From positions 24,959,501 to 25,023,500 of the forward strand of contig BSBM01000232.1 of NCBI GenBank assembly GCA_027924585.1: a DNA stretch of 64,000 nucleotides, in the 5' to 3' direction. Both the position numbers and the translations under genes were made by a program. The first letter of the stretch is position 1, and each line of letters begins with the position of its first letter. Under the pieces are notes generated by a model. It had not been told where the DNA came from. It saw only the letters and a program-made list of their open reading frames with translations, and made no database searches. The DNA comes from Larix kaempferi. Lineage: Eukaryota > Streptophyta > Pinopsida > Pinales > Pinaceae. Positions 11,232 through 21,573 of this stretch are shown here, in pieces.

Positions 11232-11649
11232 ATCCGTGAGAACCTATCCAAGCCGTCCAATGAGCATTGTCGACTGGACTGTGCCACCTGGATACCAAAC
11301 GCAAGGTCCGGGGCCAAGCTTAATGTTGGACATGACATAATCAACGGAAGTACGGTCACCATCGCAACCATATTATTGTCGTATATACATTAATTAATCA
11401 ATCTACTTTTAATGCTAACCAAGTCAGAGATTCAAACTCCATCGACAACCCATTAACCGAGATTCAAACTCCATGGACAACCCATTAACCCATCGAAGAA
11501 ACCTTGAATATTGCCCTATTGCAAATACACAAACGAAAAGAGTCCAAAAACATTTAAACTTGGAACTTGAATTTAGTGCATATATGCAGCTATTGGAGCA
11601 ACATGAACTTGAGTATGACAATGTTTGAATTAACAATGTCCCTAACACC

Positions 11650-11793
11650 ATACCTCGAGGATCCCCATGGTCAAATGCCTTCTGGGGAAATTTATATTCC
11701 TTATTTGAGCTCGAATGGCTCTACGGAAATACTGAGGTCCGCCTTTCAACCTCAGCGAAAGGGAGAGGGGAGATGCAGGTGGTGCAACAACAG
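11650..11793 (+). other. Possible 5' untranslated exon of the thymidylate kinase gene
   Basis: The sequence ends at a strong donor CAACAG/GTGAGG (GT at 11794). It could join the acceptor ...GGTTTCAG at 12473-12475, placing a short leader before the ATG at 12529. This is inferred only from splice-site quality and position; the 5' end of the exon is unknown. Confidence 0.25.
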
Positions 11794-12528
11794 GTGAGGT
11801 ATGTGTGTTACACTGTTTTATCTCAAAGAAAATATTTACTGTTATACTCCGCAGTTACACCAGTAGCTTATGATAATATGTTTTAGATCATGAACCTAAG
11901 TCCTACATTCGTAGAGGGCAGTTGCAGAAAATTGGATTTTGTGTTTGGACATTCTCTGTGCAAAACCGTGTATATTTTGAGTAAGTCTGTCTCTCTGCAC
12001 ATGGTTGCTTTGCAATTTGGTAAATGTCCATTCCTCAAGATAGTGGGCTTATTCTTCAACTTACATTCCAAGACAAAAGGGTGTTTATTCTGTCAGATTC
12101 ACCCTTGACCTCATTCCTAGATATGCCATATCCATGGGCAGTGAAGGAGTTCGGGACTTCTGTCTTGGAGACAATAGTTAACCCTGTTAGTCCTATGAAT
12201 GTGTCAACATGCCTCGGGAAGGAGTTCATACTGTTAGCCTCGTGAATGAGACAACTTGCTTTGATTTAACCATTTGACCACAACTCACTTGACAGTATTT
12301 TTTCCCGTGGGTTCTCTTGAATCTTCTGATTATTTGCTACTACTACTAGTAATTTGTCCAGAGTAAGGAATGCTGATAATATAATATGGCTTCTGCATTT
12401 GTCTTTCTTACTTCCTCTTAAATTACAAGAAAAAAATATAAGAGACTAACAAGTGGGGCTGCTTTTTGGTTTCAGGAATAATAAACTGCAATACAAGTAG
12501 ATGCGCTTAAAGCCTTGTGCATACTCTC

Positions 12529-12905
12529 ATGTCAATCAAGTACTGTTGCAGCACAACAGGAAGTAGAATTCTTCAATATGGAGTGGTTTTGAAAACTTCT
12601 TTTTGCACTGCAAGAATACCCATAAGAGCTGTACAGAGATTTTCAATGGAAACTGCTAGTGTTAGTGGTGGTAATAAACGAGGGGCTTTGATTGTGCTGG
12701 AAGGATTGGATCGAAGTGGCAAAAGTTCTCAATGTTCGAAGTTGGCCTCTTACTTGGGTACTCAAGGTTTCCCTGTAGAAGCATGGCAGTTTCCTGACCG
12801 CAATACGGCTGTGGGGAAGATGATATCTGCTTATTTGTCCAACAAAGAACATCTGGATGGCAGAACCATTCATTTGCTATTCAGTGCCAATCGTTGGGAA
12901 AAAAG
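12529..12905 (+). CDS. Thymidylate kinase, first coding exon
   Basis: This exon encodes the N-terminal part of plant thymidylate kinase (dTMP kinase), which phosphorylates dTMP to dTDP with ATP in dTTP synthesis. From residue ~52 it reads RGALIVLEGLDRSGKSSQ, the P-loop (Walker A), followed by FPDRNTAVGKMISAYLSNK and DGRTIHLLFSANRWEK, matching plant dTMP kinases. About 48 residues precede the core, rich in Ser/Arg/Thr with few acidic residues, as in an organelle-targeting peptide. An internal in-frame Met at 12646 could start a shorter cytosolic form, as proposed for plant homologues. The exon ends AAAAG with a GT donor at 12906, splitting an Arg codon. The ATG at 12529 is chosen as the first Met; an acceptor AG lies at 12475. 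The rest of the enzyme (DRY motif, lid) was not found in the 51 kb downstream. The gene either has an intron beyond the window or is truncated. Confidence 0.85.
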
Positions 12906-13140
12906 GTCATTTTTTTAATATCCCATGACATCTTCCTCATCTCAATTGTCTATGCTATAATTGAAGTTTAAATTAAATGGGTTTGAATGTTCATTTGCAT
13001 TAAAGATGAAGAACCTCTTTTCATTTCTCTTATTCACAAATAAAATGTAGCCAACTATTGTTTTTCTTCTATTGGGTTACTTAGATAAAACTTGAAAAAC
13101 ATCCCCCAGTTTGCACCAGGGTACTTTTAGTACTCAAAAG

Positions 13141-14290
13141 TGTCAGATTTTCAGGTTACTCCAAAAATGTTTACAACATGTTTGGGGTGCTTCATGAGAT
13201 TTGGGGTAATGTACCCCTAGATGGCCCGAGATGAATTGTAGCATGAAAGATGGTTCATGATCGATATGCACAATTGTGATAGCTTGCTGAGAGGGTACCG
13301 GACCTTAGATGATCATTGGCTCAGTATTCTTCTCGAGGGCATTTGAGATCTCTTGCTTGGATGGTTGACACCCTGCATGATGGCCACATGGAAATTCACT
13401 TGGTGGGAGAATGCCCTACATGATACGAGGAGCGTTGTGGATTGTGGAGGAGGGCTACAAAGCTTAGATGGCATGTGGCATCTTGGTTTCTTGTTTGAAG
13501 GATTAGAGATGGGCCGTGGACGCCTAGGGTTTCGACAATGCTCTTGTAGGGTGTAGTTGCCCCAATGTAGTACTTGGAGGATGGATGGAGTCTGTGGAGG
13601 CTCGAGATGGAGTGGTGTGGACTTGGCTTGCATAGCTACATCACCTTGGGTCACTATTGTGCACGACATCATTATTGAAGCTTGGCACTTATACTCTAGG
13701 AGTGTAGCGCTTCACTTGTGTGCGGCTTACTTATGTTTAGTAGGCTTGCTTGTAAGGCTTAGGCCGTTTTGTATTATATTGTTGGCCTCCCTTACCACTC
13801 ATATAAATAGAGGAAGGAGAGAGTCTTTCCAAACAACACATCACATCACATCACACATTCATTTGTATCTCTTCTTTGGAGTGCTCTTTTAGTGATGCGC
13901 TGGGGTTCATGAGAAAACCCTAGTGGAGCATATAAGGAGGTGGATGATTTCTCTCTCTTGAGATTCTTCTTTGTACATTTGATCTCTCTCTCTTGGGCTA
14001 GGGTTTCTTGGTCTCATGGAGCATCTTGGATTCTAGGGTTAGGGTTTCATCCATTGGAGGCTAGGCATTAGGGTTTAGAAACCCTTGGATGTATTTGGGG
14101 AAGAAGAGGATGTCTTGCCATGGAGATAGTGTTGGAGGGATTTTTGCTCTTGGAGGAGCTAGGGTTTGTTGACTAGCCGTAGCTAGGGCATCTTGGATAG
14201 TTGGATTTTGTCCTAGCCCTGAGAGGAGGCTATTATATACTTTATTGTTTGAGCATACATATATGAGATTTTTAGTTGTCCACATATTGT
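13141..14290 (+). mobile_element. LTR (family D), solo or truncated
   Basis: This segment aligns, with substitutions, to the minus strand of the two E-LTR fragments at 47985-48285 and 29217-29591. Shared blocks include AGGTTACTC, TGGGGTGCTTCATGAGATTTG, GGCCACATGGA and GTAGCTACATCACCTTGG. A TATA box (ATATAAATA, 13801-13809) follows the conserved TTGGCCTCCCTTACC, so this is the U3-R part in plus orientation. The left end is placed at TGTCAGATTT (13141); the right end is uncertain, near 14290. ORFs inside it on both strands are shadows. It would lie in the first intron of the thymidylate kinase gene. Confidence 0.6.
13801..13809 (+). promoter_or_regulatory. TATA box of LTR family D
   Basis: ATATAAATA followed by purine-rich AGAGGAAGGAGAG; it lies in the position expected for the U3 promoter of a plant LTR. 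Confidence 0.55.
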
Positions 14291-14589
14291 GTATATTGCA
14301 TATTTGATTTCAAAATTTTTTTCTAAGAAAAAAACACACTTTCCATTCGAGTAGAAAAGAAAATACACTCTGTAGGTGCTAAAGCACTGTGACGAAGTCA
14401 AATAGACATAAAAAAGTCTTCCAGAATGGAAACAGAAAACCCCTACAGTTTCTCCCAAAAGGAAATACATCAGCTGCCCCTGCCCTTAGACTACTCCTTC
14501 CCACTCATCCAAGCAAAAGGAAAATCAAAGGTATGCTAGTTCTCTCTAAACTTAGTTATAGATGCCTTCAGAAATCATAAGCCTTGTTT

Positions 14590-16010
14590 GCAATCATTAT
14601 GCCATCCTTGACTTTGCTGACATGTATACTGCTAGGAACCAAGCTTAGACCCTGCTTGGACAATGCATCAACCTCAACATTTAGCTCCCGATACACATGT
14701 ATACATCATTCTCTAAAATCGACCAATGATCTCCTTCAAGTGTAAAGCTAGATGATGATACCCTATATCCTGTTTAGATGTCTCCCTTCATCCATTGGAT
14801 GGTAATGGAGGAATCCCAATAGCCCTAAAGCTGCTCAATACCCAATTCCAGTGCAGATTTTAGCAAATAGAACAGAGCAATGAGCTTCGCCTGATTGTTT
14901 GTATCAGGCCCCAAAGAAGTTTTAGCAGCAAAATGATGGATATCTGACAACAAAATACAAATCCAATGCCACAGATGCTCTCTTCCCCCTGACGCGCTCC
15001 ATAAAAAAACACCAGGCCATATCCTTGTCAATTTCCAGAGATCTGATATCACGCCCAGGTTTTGGAGTCAAGACGTGGGTGTAATGTTTTAAGTTTTAAC
15101 AGTGCAATTACTTGAGCAACTATCTTAAAAGGAGGAATCTGTTTCTCCTCGAAAATGGTTGCATTATATGCAAGCCATATCCCCCAATTAGCTAGATAGG
15201 GGAGAGCACGATATACCTTAAGGTCCCGCTGGGTGAACTAGTCATGGAAACATGCCACTGTTGAATCCCTGAACCACAGCTGGGGAATATTTAAATGTTG
15301 CTTGATCTCAATCCACACTAGCTTTGTGTAAGGACACTGAATAAATAAATGAAAGTTAGTCCTCTCACTAGCTTGACACAAAATGCATATGCCCGAATCT
15401 TGCTTACATTGACACTGCATCCTTTCCCATGTCAAAACATGCTCATTTAAAATCAACCAAAGGAAAAGGATGCTCTTTAGAGGAACCACCTCCTGCCACA
15501 ACTTGCGGCACCACCAAGGATTCACCCTCACTTCATCCTCCGAATATGCCACGTATCCAAGCTTTGCTGTGTATTGGCCCCCAGCTTGATTATAGGCCCA
15601 AATCAACCCATCCTCCTCATCAATGATTCTAATATGTGCTTTTTTGAGCTCTTGAACATACCGATCCCAACAATGTGCCCAGACCACATTCAAGCCAAGC
15701 TCCTAAGACCCTAACCAACCTTAACTCCATATACTGGTAGTGACAGGGTTGACGAACTTGTTTAGATTACAACGGCCCTGTTCTTGAAAATGATGAACCA
15801 AAGCATTCGTCAGTCTCATAACTTGACCACATCCCATAATGGAATCAACCTCCAGTGTCCACCTTGACCAATGATCCCGAGCATACATGCTGTTACCTTT
15901 CAAACTAGCAGGCTAGGTTGCAGTATCAACCATAGATCATGCTAGTGATGGAAATCACTGGAGAGACTTGAACAAATGTCACCTTAGCCCACTCTCTCAA
16001 CTTCTTCAGG
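14590..16010 (-). pseudogene. L1-like LINE 3' part: zf-RVT and RNase H
   Basis: The minus strand carries the C-terminal half of a LINE ORF2. Segment 15693-15238 is the zinc-binding reverse-transcriptase domain (zf-RVT): YTAKLGYVAY, WWCRKLWQEVVPLKSILFLW, then a Cys/His cluster GICILCQASERTNFHLFIQC. Segment 15052-14700 is RNase H, with WSASGGREHLWHW and GPDTNNQAKLIALFYLLK, and beyond a stop the DSSITIQWMKGD strand. Upstream (15903-15721) is the linker between RT and zf-RVT, preceded near 15990 by an LKKLREWAKV block typical of that linker. Several stops and frameshifts separate the parts. The RT core is absent. It is a 5'-truncated, dead copy, distinct from the RT fragment at 18543-19460. Confidence 0.8.
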
Positions 16011-17068
16011 AATTATTTTTATCCCAAGGGGAGAGCCCTTCAATAATACCTGTCAACAACTCACCTAGATACCTTCCAACAACCTTATAGCACAGATAAA
16101 TGCCTTTAATGGAGTCAAGCAATGAATGAATAAAGTCTACAAGATTTAGCGAGGATGTTAGCACAATTTGTCAACCAACAGATATTAAGGACAAATGTCA
16201 GAATTATAATCACCCTTTCAGGTATGTAAGTCAAATTAATGCACAAGTTATAACTGCTTGAGATTGTAAGCTTTCAGTAATATGTCAAAGAATATAACGA
16301 TCTCATACTTAAACCACTGTAGGTATAAATGTCCAATAATGATATTTAATTAGCAGCTCAAGGTTTGGCAAGAGAGGTTACCATTATACATTTAGGATTT
16401 CTAGCTTTATCATACATTACACATTCATCTTTCAATAGTAACTTACAGCCACCAAATATAAGTAATCAGTCACTGTGTGTCACTAGGATTCATTCACCAA
16501 TTAGGCAAATAGCAATGGTTAATAGGCTATCTTGGGACAGTCTCTAAGTGACAAAGTGCTATTTGTAAAATAATCAGTACTTAAACAATAACAGAATCTG
16601 CACTTTATCATTCAAAAGTAGAGCATAATAGTGACGATACTAATGCGATCAGCTCTTTGTATTCATGTAAAACACAGATCATTCCACCTCATAAGTATAT
16701 CCCAGTGTGCATTCAACTTAACCAATGTATATCATTAGATATAGTAGCTGCAATTTACCATTGACTGTCCTTAGACAAACTTCTCTTAGGTGAAGAAAAT
16801 AGTTAACCAGCTAAGGCCGAGGTCACTGAATCAACCAAACAAGTCAACAGTCTGCTACATATATCAATCTACAGCATTACCTTAGAGAGCCGAGCCTTAA
16901 TGGGGATGTTATAGGCCTCAATAAATATTCGTTCTAAGGGCAGAGGCAACCTCACTCAGGCCGAATTGGTTAAGCCAGTCAAACTTAAAAAACGCAGAAA
17001 CCCTAACCAGTGATTGACAGTTGACTGCATGTTTGGATTAGGGTTGGCTGGTCCAAATAATGGCCATT
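16011..17068. other. No feature recognised
   Basis: About 1 kb between the LINE fragment and LTR F1. No coding frame, terminal repeat or tandem repeat could be supported; the one short ORF (16365-16547) shows no motif. Confidence 0.5.
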
Positions 17069-18542
17069 GATGACGCCCCTCAAGATTTATGGGGAAGTTA
17101 GGTAGGGCGCAGCCCCTGGTGGGCTTGGATTTTGTTGATTTTTGTTATTTTTAGGGTTTTAAATTTTTGTAATTTTTAGGTTTTTCTGATTTTCTGAAAT
17201 TTTTAGGGTTTTATGGATAAAAATGCATCCCTAAGCTACCCTAAGCTAATATGCAATGCAACTAAATATAATACAAATGGAATGCTTAGCATTTTGAGTA
17301 AAAGAGTGTCAAGATAAGGGGTTTTGAAGTATCACCTCAAACCCTAGGGCATGAGGGACCTATGGTCAATGTCCCTCCTGAAATGACTCTCAAGGCTTTG
17401 CAAACTAGGGCATCCACCAACAACCTCTAGGGTTCGTTGAGGGAGCCTAATTAGGGAAAAAGACAAAGATCCAAGGCCCAAAACAAAAGAAAACTCCTTC
17501 AAGTGGACGTTTTCTACCATACAAAGTTGACAAAATGATGGTAAGAAGACCTAATTCAGAAAAAAATGCACCATTAACACCACCATTCAATCCACATAGA
17601 AGCATGAAACTCACCAACTAACAAAGAATGATCAAGGAAGAGCCCTAGACCATCCTTGTGCTTGTGTTGTTCCAACAATGCTAGCATTCAACCATGTATG
17701 TGCAAGAAACCCTAGAATTCATCCTCTTTCACTTCAAGCCAAGAAAAGAGATCATCTCCAAGAGGTGTGCATCACATAGAGAGTCCATACAATAGGAGAA
17801 AGAGAATAAACATAACTTTAACCTTTATCTTATGATTTACAAGTGAGGTAGGGTGAGGTATTTATATCCTCCAACCCTTACCTTTAAATTTATCCTAGCC
17901 TACAAGTTTTAATTTGTCAATTTGAAATTATAATAAAATAATACTAAAATAGTCTTAAATAAGACTAAATTGGGGTATTGTGCCCCAATATAAGCTTATG
18001 ATGATAAAAATGCTAAAATGTGCAGGATAAAGGCACCACTATGTTGGAAGAGTGGGCCAGACGGGGACGTCATGCCCCAACTAACCCCATAATGCTGAAA
18101 CTCCCTCAACGTCCCCCCCACAAGAGGCTTGAATGCTTGAAAGAGATCATGACGTCATAGGTGCAAGTCCGTGCAACTTGGCCAAAGAGTGGTGAAGTGT
18201 TGAGAAAAGATGTCCAAGTGGGGTGTATGAGGTGTGTTAAGAAGGGGACATCAGCCCTTTACAAAGTACAAGCACCTCCAAGACAAAATAACCAGGTGGT
18301 CATGTGACTCAGTGGCCCACCCTTAGAAGCCCCAGACACCAACCCCAGGGCTACGAGCCCTACAAAGGGGCCGTCGACAATGCCACTAAGCCATAGCTCT
18401 TTTGAGGGCAAAACCAAGGAGTCCTGACATGGCCAACCATACAAATATGTAACAAAACCCCATACTTGGCCTTTACAAAAAAAATTCGGCCCCTCTTTGC
18501 CAAGCGACATGCTGGTGTGTTGGAAACTCATGAAGCGTAACA
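17069..18542 (-). mobile_element. LTR family F, copy 1 (minus)
   Basis: On the minus strand the LTR starts TGTTACGCTTCATGAG (18542) and ends near GGGGCGTCATCA (17069). It aligns over most of its length with the plus-strand copy at 49909-51310. Shared blocks include GAGCTATGGCTTAGTGGCATT, CACATGACC, GGGGTTAGTTGGGGC and TAATTTCAAATTGACA. A TATA box (GGATATAAATA, 17869-17859) lies about 680 bp from its start. No matching 5-bp duplication was found at the ends. ORF 18259-18648 belongs to the LTR, not to the neighbouring LINE. Confidence 0.65.
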
Positions 18543-19460
18543 CATGCCATGCCAGATAGCGCCAGAGCATCGAAAAGCCAAGGGAAGTGCTTTCCAATCC
18601 AAAACAAATCCTGGGGCAATATACTTTGCTCTCAAGAGCCAACCCCACATACTATCACAAGTCAAGAAATTCCACAAGAACAACCTTGCTGCCAAAACTT
18701 TATTGAAAATAAATATATTTTTTACCCCCCAGCGTCCCATGGCTTTTGGATTGGGTATGACCGTCCAAATAACAATGTGGGATCCACGATATTCACAACC
18801 ACCCTTCCAAAGATAATTGAAGCATATTTGTCGAATCCCGTCGAGAGTGCCTTTGGGGATATGGACCATCAAGTGCTAGTAAACTAGAATGGATTCCAAA
18901 ATGGATTTAACGAGGACCAACCGCCCTACCCAAGAGAGCTAGTGATTGCACCAACAATTTGCCCTCTTCTCCTCCTTGGCAATGGGCCAAGGCCAATCAT
19001 CCTTATCATACTTGTTGGGTTTGAGCACATACCCCAAATATTTGATACCATCCTCCAGATAATGAACAGAGAAAGGAAACACCCTCATCCAATAGTTCGA
19101 TTGAGGAGCAAAATCAACAAAATAATACAATGTTGATTTGCCATTGTTAATCTCCATCTTTGTAGCCTGATGGAATAGTTCAATGATGTCTTTAAAGTGT
19201 CTACTCTCCTCCTCAAAATTCAAACAGAACAATAGAATATCATCAACAAACAAGAGATGAGTCAATTGCTCATGACCATTGAAAGAGATCCCCTGAACGA
19301 GTCTTCGCTATCTCGCCTTGTGGATAGCTCGACTAAGCCCTTAGCCCTTCAATCACTAACAAAAAGAGATACAAAGACAGTGGGCAACCCTATCTCAATC
19401 CACGAGAGGGCTTGAAAAATTTAGAACTAGAACCATTGATTAAAACAACCACTGAAGACG
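18543..19460 (-). pseudogene. L1-like LINE reverse transcriptase fragment
   Basis: The minus strand encodes part of a LINE reverse transcriptase. Near 19440-19290 it reads SKFFKPSRGLR, a stop, then GCPLSLYLFLLVIEGL, the conserved RGLRQGxPLSPYLFL block. THLLFVDDILLF follows (19265-19230) with the catalytic Asp-Asp of the YxDD box. After a gap, IKYLGYVLKPNKYDKDDW and then the post-RT region FNYLWKGGCEYRGSHIV and MGRWGVKNIFIFNKVLAARL (18872-18545). At least two stops and a frame change break it. It ends exactly where LTR F1 begins, so the LTR probably interrupted or replaced the rest of the element. Confidence 0.8.
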
Positions 19461-19520
19461 ACGAGATTTGATTTCAACATTTATTTTCTTGGGATGGTTA
19501 TTTCTAGCTCTTAATTGTCT

Positions 19521-19902
19521 TGTTGATTTGACACATTTAAGAGAAAGTTGTTAAGGGACTTAACACTAAGATTGAAGACAACAGTACAACCATCTATTGA
19601 TGTTGTGTTTGTTGTTACATCTGCTGTATAAGAAGAGTTTTCAGATTTGGTTTATGCATGTGAAGTTGCCTAGAAGGCCGGAAACTCCTTAGAATGATTG
19701 GCATCTTTTATCCTTGAATTGTCGTGAATTTTGGGGTTACTAGAAGTGAATTATTGTGATTATTCCGCTGCTGTTTTACACTTTAATTTTACAACAGCCC
19801 TAAATGCTAAAAATTATAGGGTTAAGATCCAAGGAACCTTTTTGAAAGAAGGTGAATTTTCAGATTTGCATTCATTGCTCGATGCAAATGAAATTTTCAA
19901 CA
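19521..19902 (+). mobile_element. 5' LTR of plus-strand Copia element (382 bp)
   Basis: The segment starts TGTTGATTT and ends AATTTTCAACA, with inverted termini TGTTGA/TCAACA, and is immediately followed by a tRNA-Met-like primer site. The downstream gag is Copia type. No 3' LTR was found; the element is truncated near 21390. Confidence 0.65.
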
Positions 19903-19914
19903 TGGTTTCAAAGC
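19903..19914 (+). promoter_or_regulatory. Primer-binding site of the plus Copia element
   Basis: TGGTTTCAAAGC differs at two positions from the tRNA-iMet site TGGTATCAGAGC and abuts the LTR end CA. Confidence 0.6.
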
Positions 19915-20108
19915 GGTTGTGGTGGAGATTACTCTTGAGTAAGGGGGAGTTGTATTTCAGCTAATGATTACTTGGGATAGGTAATTGACCTAGTTAAGGT
20001 CATTGGGTGTAAAACCCTAGGTTGCTTGAGATAAGCAACTCCACCCTTGGAAGGGTTATTTTATCTATTTCACAAGCTGTTGATTTTTGCGCTTGAGACA
20101 TTTTCAGG

Positions 20109-21390
20109 ATGTGTAAGGTTATTCTCAATCTAAGAGAGTGTGACAAGTTGGATGGAACTTCAAATTTTGTTCCATGGAAATTCAGGGTTTAGATCCTTTT
20201 GGAGGAGGTTGATCTTTGGGAGCATGTTGAAAAGAAGATTCCAAAACCTATTGATTTAGCACTGTTGATCGCTCATCAAAAGAAGGAAGCCAAAGTGAAG
20301 AGAATCATTCATGATGCTGTGAAGGATCACTTCATCTCACACGTTGCTAATAAGGCGTCAAGTAAGAGCATGTTTAATTCTTTGGTTAAGCTATTTCAGA
20401 ATTCTTGTGCCTCTTGAGAGATGCTCTTGTGAAATTAGCTTTTAGCCATTCTCACGAGTAAGACAAATACTATGGTGAACTACTTGACCATGATCAATGA
20501 ATTGAAAGATTAGTTGGTCGCCATTGGAACTAAGGTAGAGGATCTGGAGATAGTATCTATTGCCCTTGAAGAGCTTGCTCCTTCTTGGACACCTTTTGTT
20601 CAAGGTATTTTTGCTTGAGAGAAATTACTAGATTTCCCAAAGCTCTGGGTTGCTTTTATCATAGGAAGAAATTGGATTGTAGTCATGTTCAAAACAACAT
20701 TGGGAAGTAGATGCCATCGGTCTCCTCAGAAAGACGAAGAAGGGTGGCAAGAAAGGCTTTCAAAAGAAGGATGGGACGTATACAAGGAAGAAGGACCTCA
20801 GTAAGGTCATATGCTTTCGATGTCATGAAAAGGGACATTATGCATGACAGTGTCTGTTGAAGAAGAAGGGAAAGGGCGTGAAGTAGGTTACAGCCGAGAC
20901 TGTAGCAGGAGCAGAGGAGTGACCTCTCAGTCTGAGATTGCCTTTTCCATGGCTTCTTGTTTATCTACTAATACTATGCCTAGTGTTGGTTGGTATGTGG
21001 ATAATGGAGCTTGGAGACACATGACATGTGATAGGTCACGATTCAACAGGATTCATGAGCAAGAGGGAGGCATAACTGTAGAGCTTTGGTGATGATGCCA
21101 CGTACCTTGTGAAGTTGGCTCCATTTCATTCCAAAAGCCCTCAGGTGATGTTCTTGAGTTGAGTGATATTTTATTTGTTTTTGGTTTGAGGAAAAACCTT
21201 CTTTCAGCTTCTTGTATGATAGATATACATTGGAGAGTTGCTTTTGAGGGACAACAATGCATCACTAGTGAAAGTTTGATGATTTTGGCTAGAGAGATGA
21301 GAGAGGGTAGCCTTTATAGGTTACTTACTGATCCAACAACACTCACACATTCCAATGAGAGGTTGGTGCTCTATCTGCTCCACCGATAAA
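20109..21390 (+). pseudogene. Copia gag-protease remnant
   Basis: From the ATG at 20109 the plus strand follows a Copia gag with CDKLDGTSNFVPWKFRV, a stop, then WEHVEKKIP and KEAKVKRIIHDAVKDHFISH (DUF4219/UBN2-type capsid). After more stops comes ALEELAPSWTPFVQGI. A Cys-Cys-His-Cys zinc knuckle follows (CFRCHEKGHYA, stop, QC) near 20813-20855, then a Lys-rich tail. The aspartic protease start reads WYVDNGAWRHMT near 20990, with Asn where the active site D-S-G has Ser. The remainder (SDILFVFGLRKNLLSASCM, 21159) is the gag-pre-integrase lead-in. At least eight stops or shifts make it non-functional. No integrase or RT follows. Confidence 0.8.
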
Positions 21391-21573
21391 ATCAATCACC
21401 TCTCGACCAAATTGTCTTTGAGTGAATAATGAACGTGTTTTAACCCTCTACCTTGTCTTACCTTTATACTTGAGCTAAAACCCTAATCTACCAAATCCCT
21501 AATCTCTTAGTGAGATGTATGGTTGAGATTAGTCTAAATCACTAATGTATTACAAATACATTTTATTAAACTT

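Noticed and set aside
11154-11393. Leucine/phenylalanine-rich 79-codon ORF that looks like a membrane segment
   Set aside because: The hydrophobic run is encoded by the T/C low-complexity tract.
14035-14080. AGGGTTTAG / TTAGGGTTT motifs resembling plant telomere repeat
   Set aside because: Only a few scattered motifs inside LTR D; no tandem TTTAGGG array.
18259-18648. Minus-strand 129-codon ORF beside the LINE reverse transcriptase
   Set aside because: At first taken as the LINE region after RT. The same sequence occurs inside LTR F2 at 49909-50250, so it belongs to the LTR, and the LINE stops at 18543.
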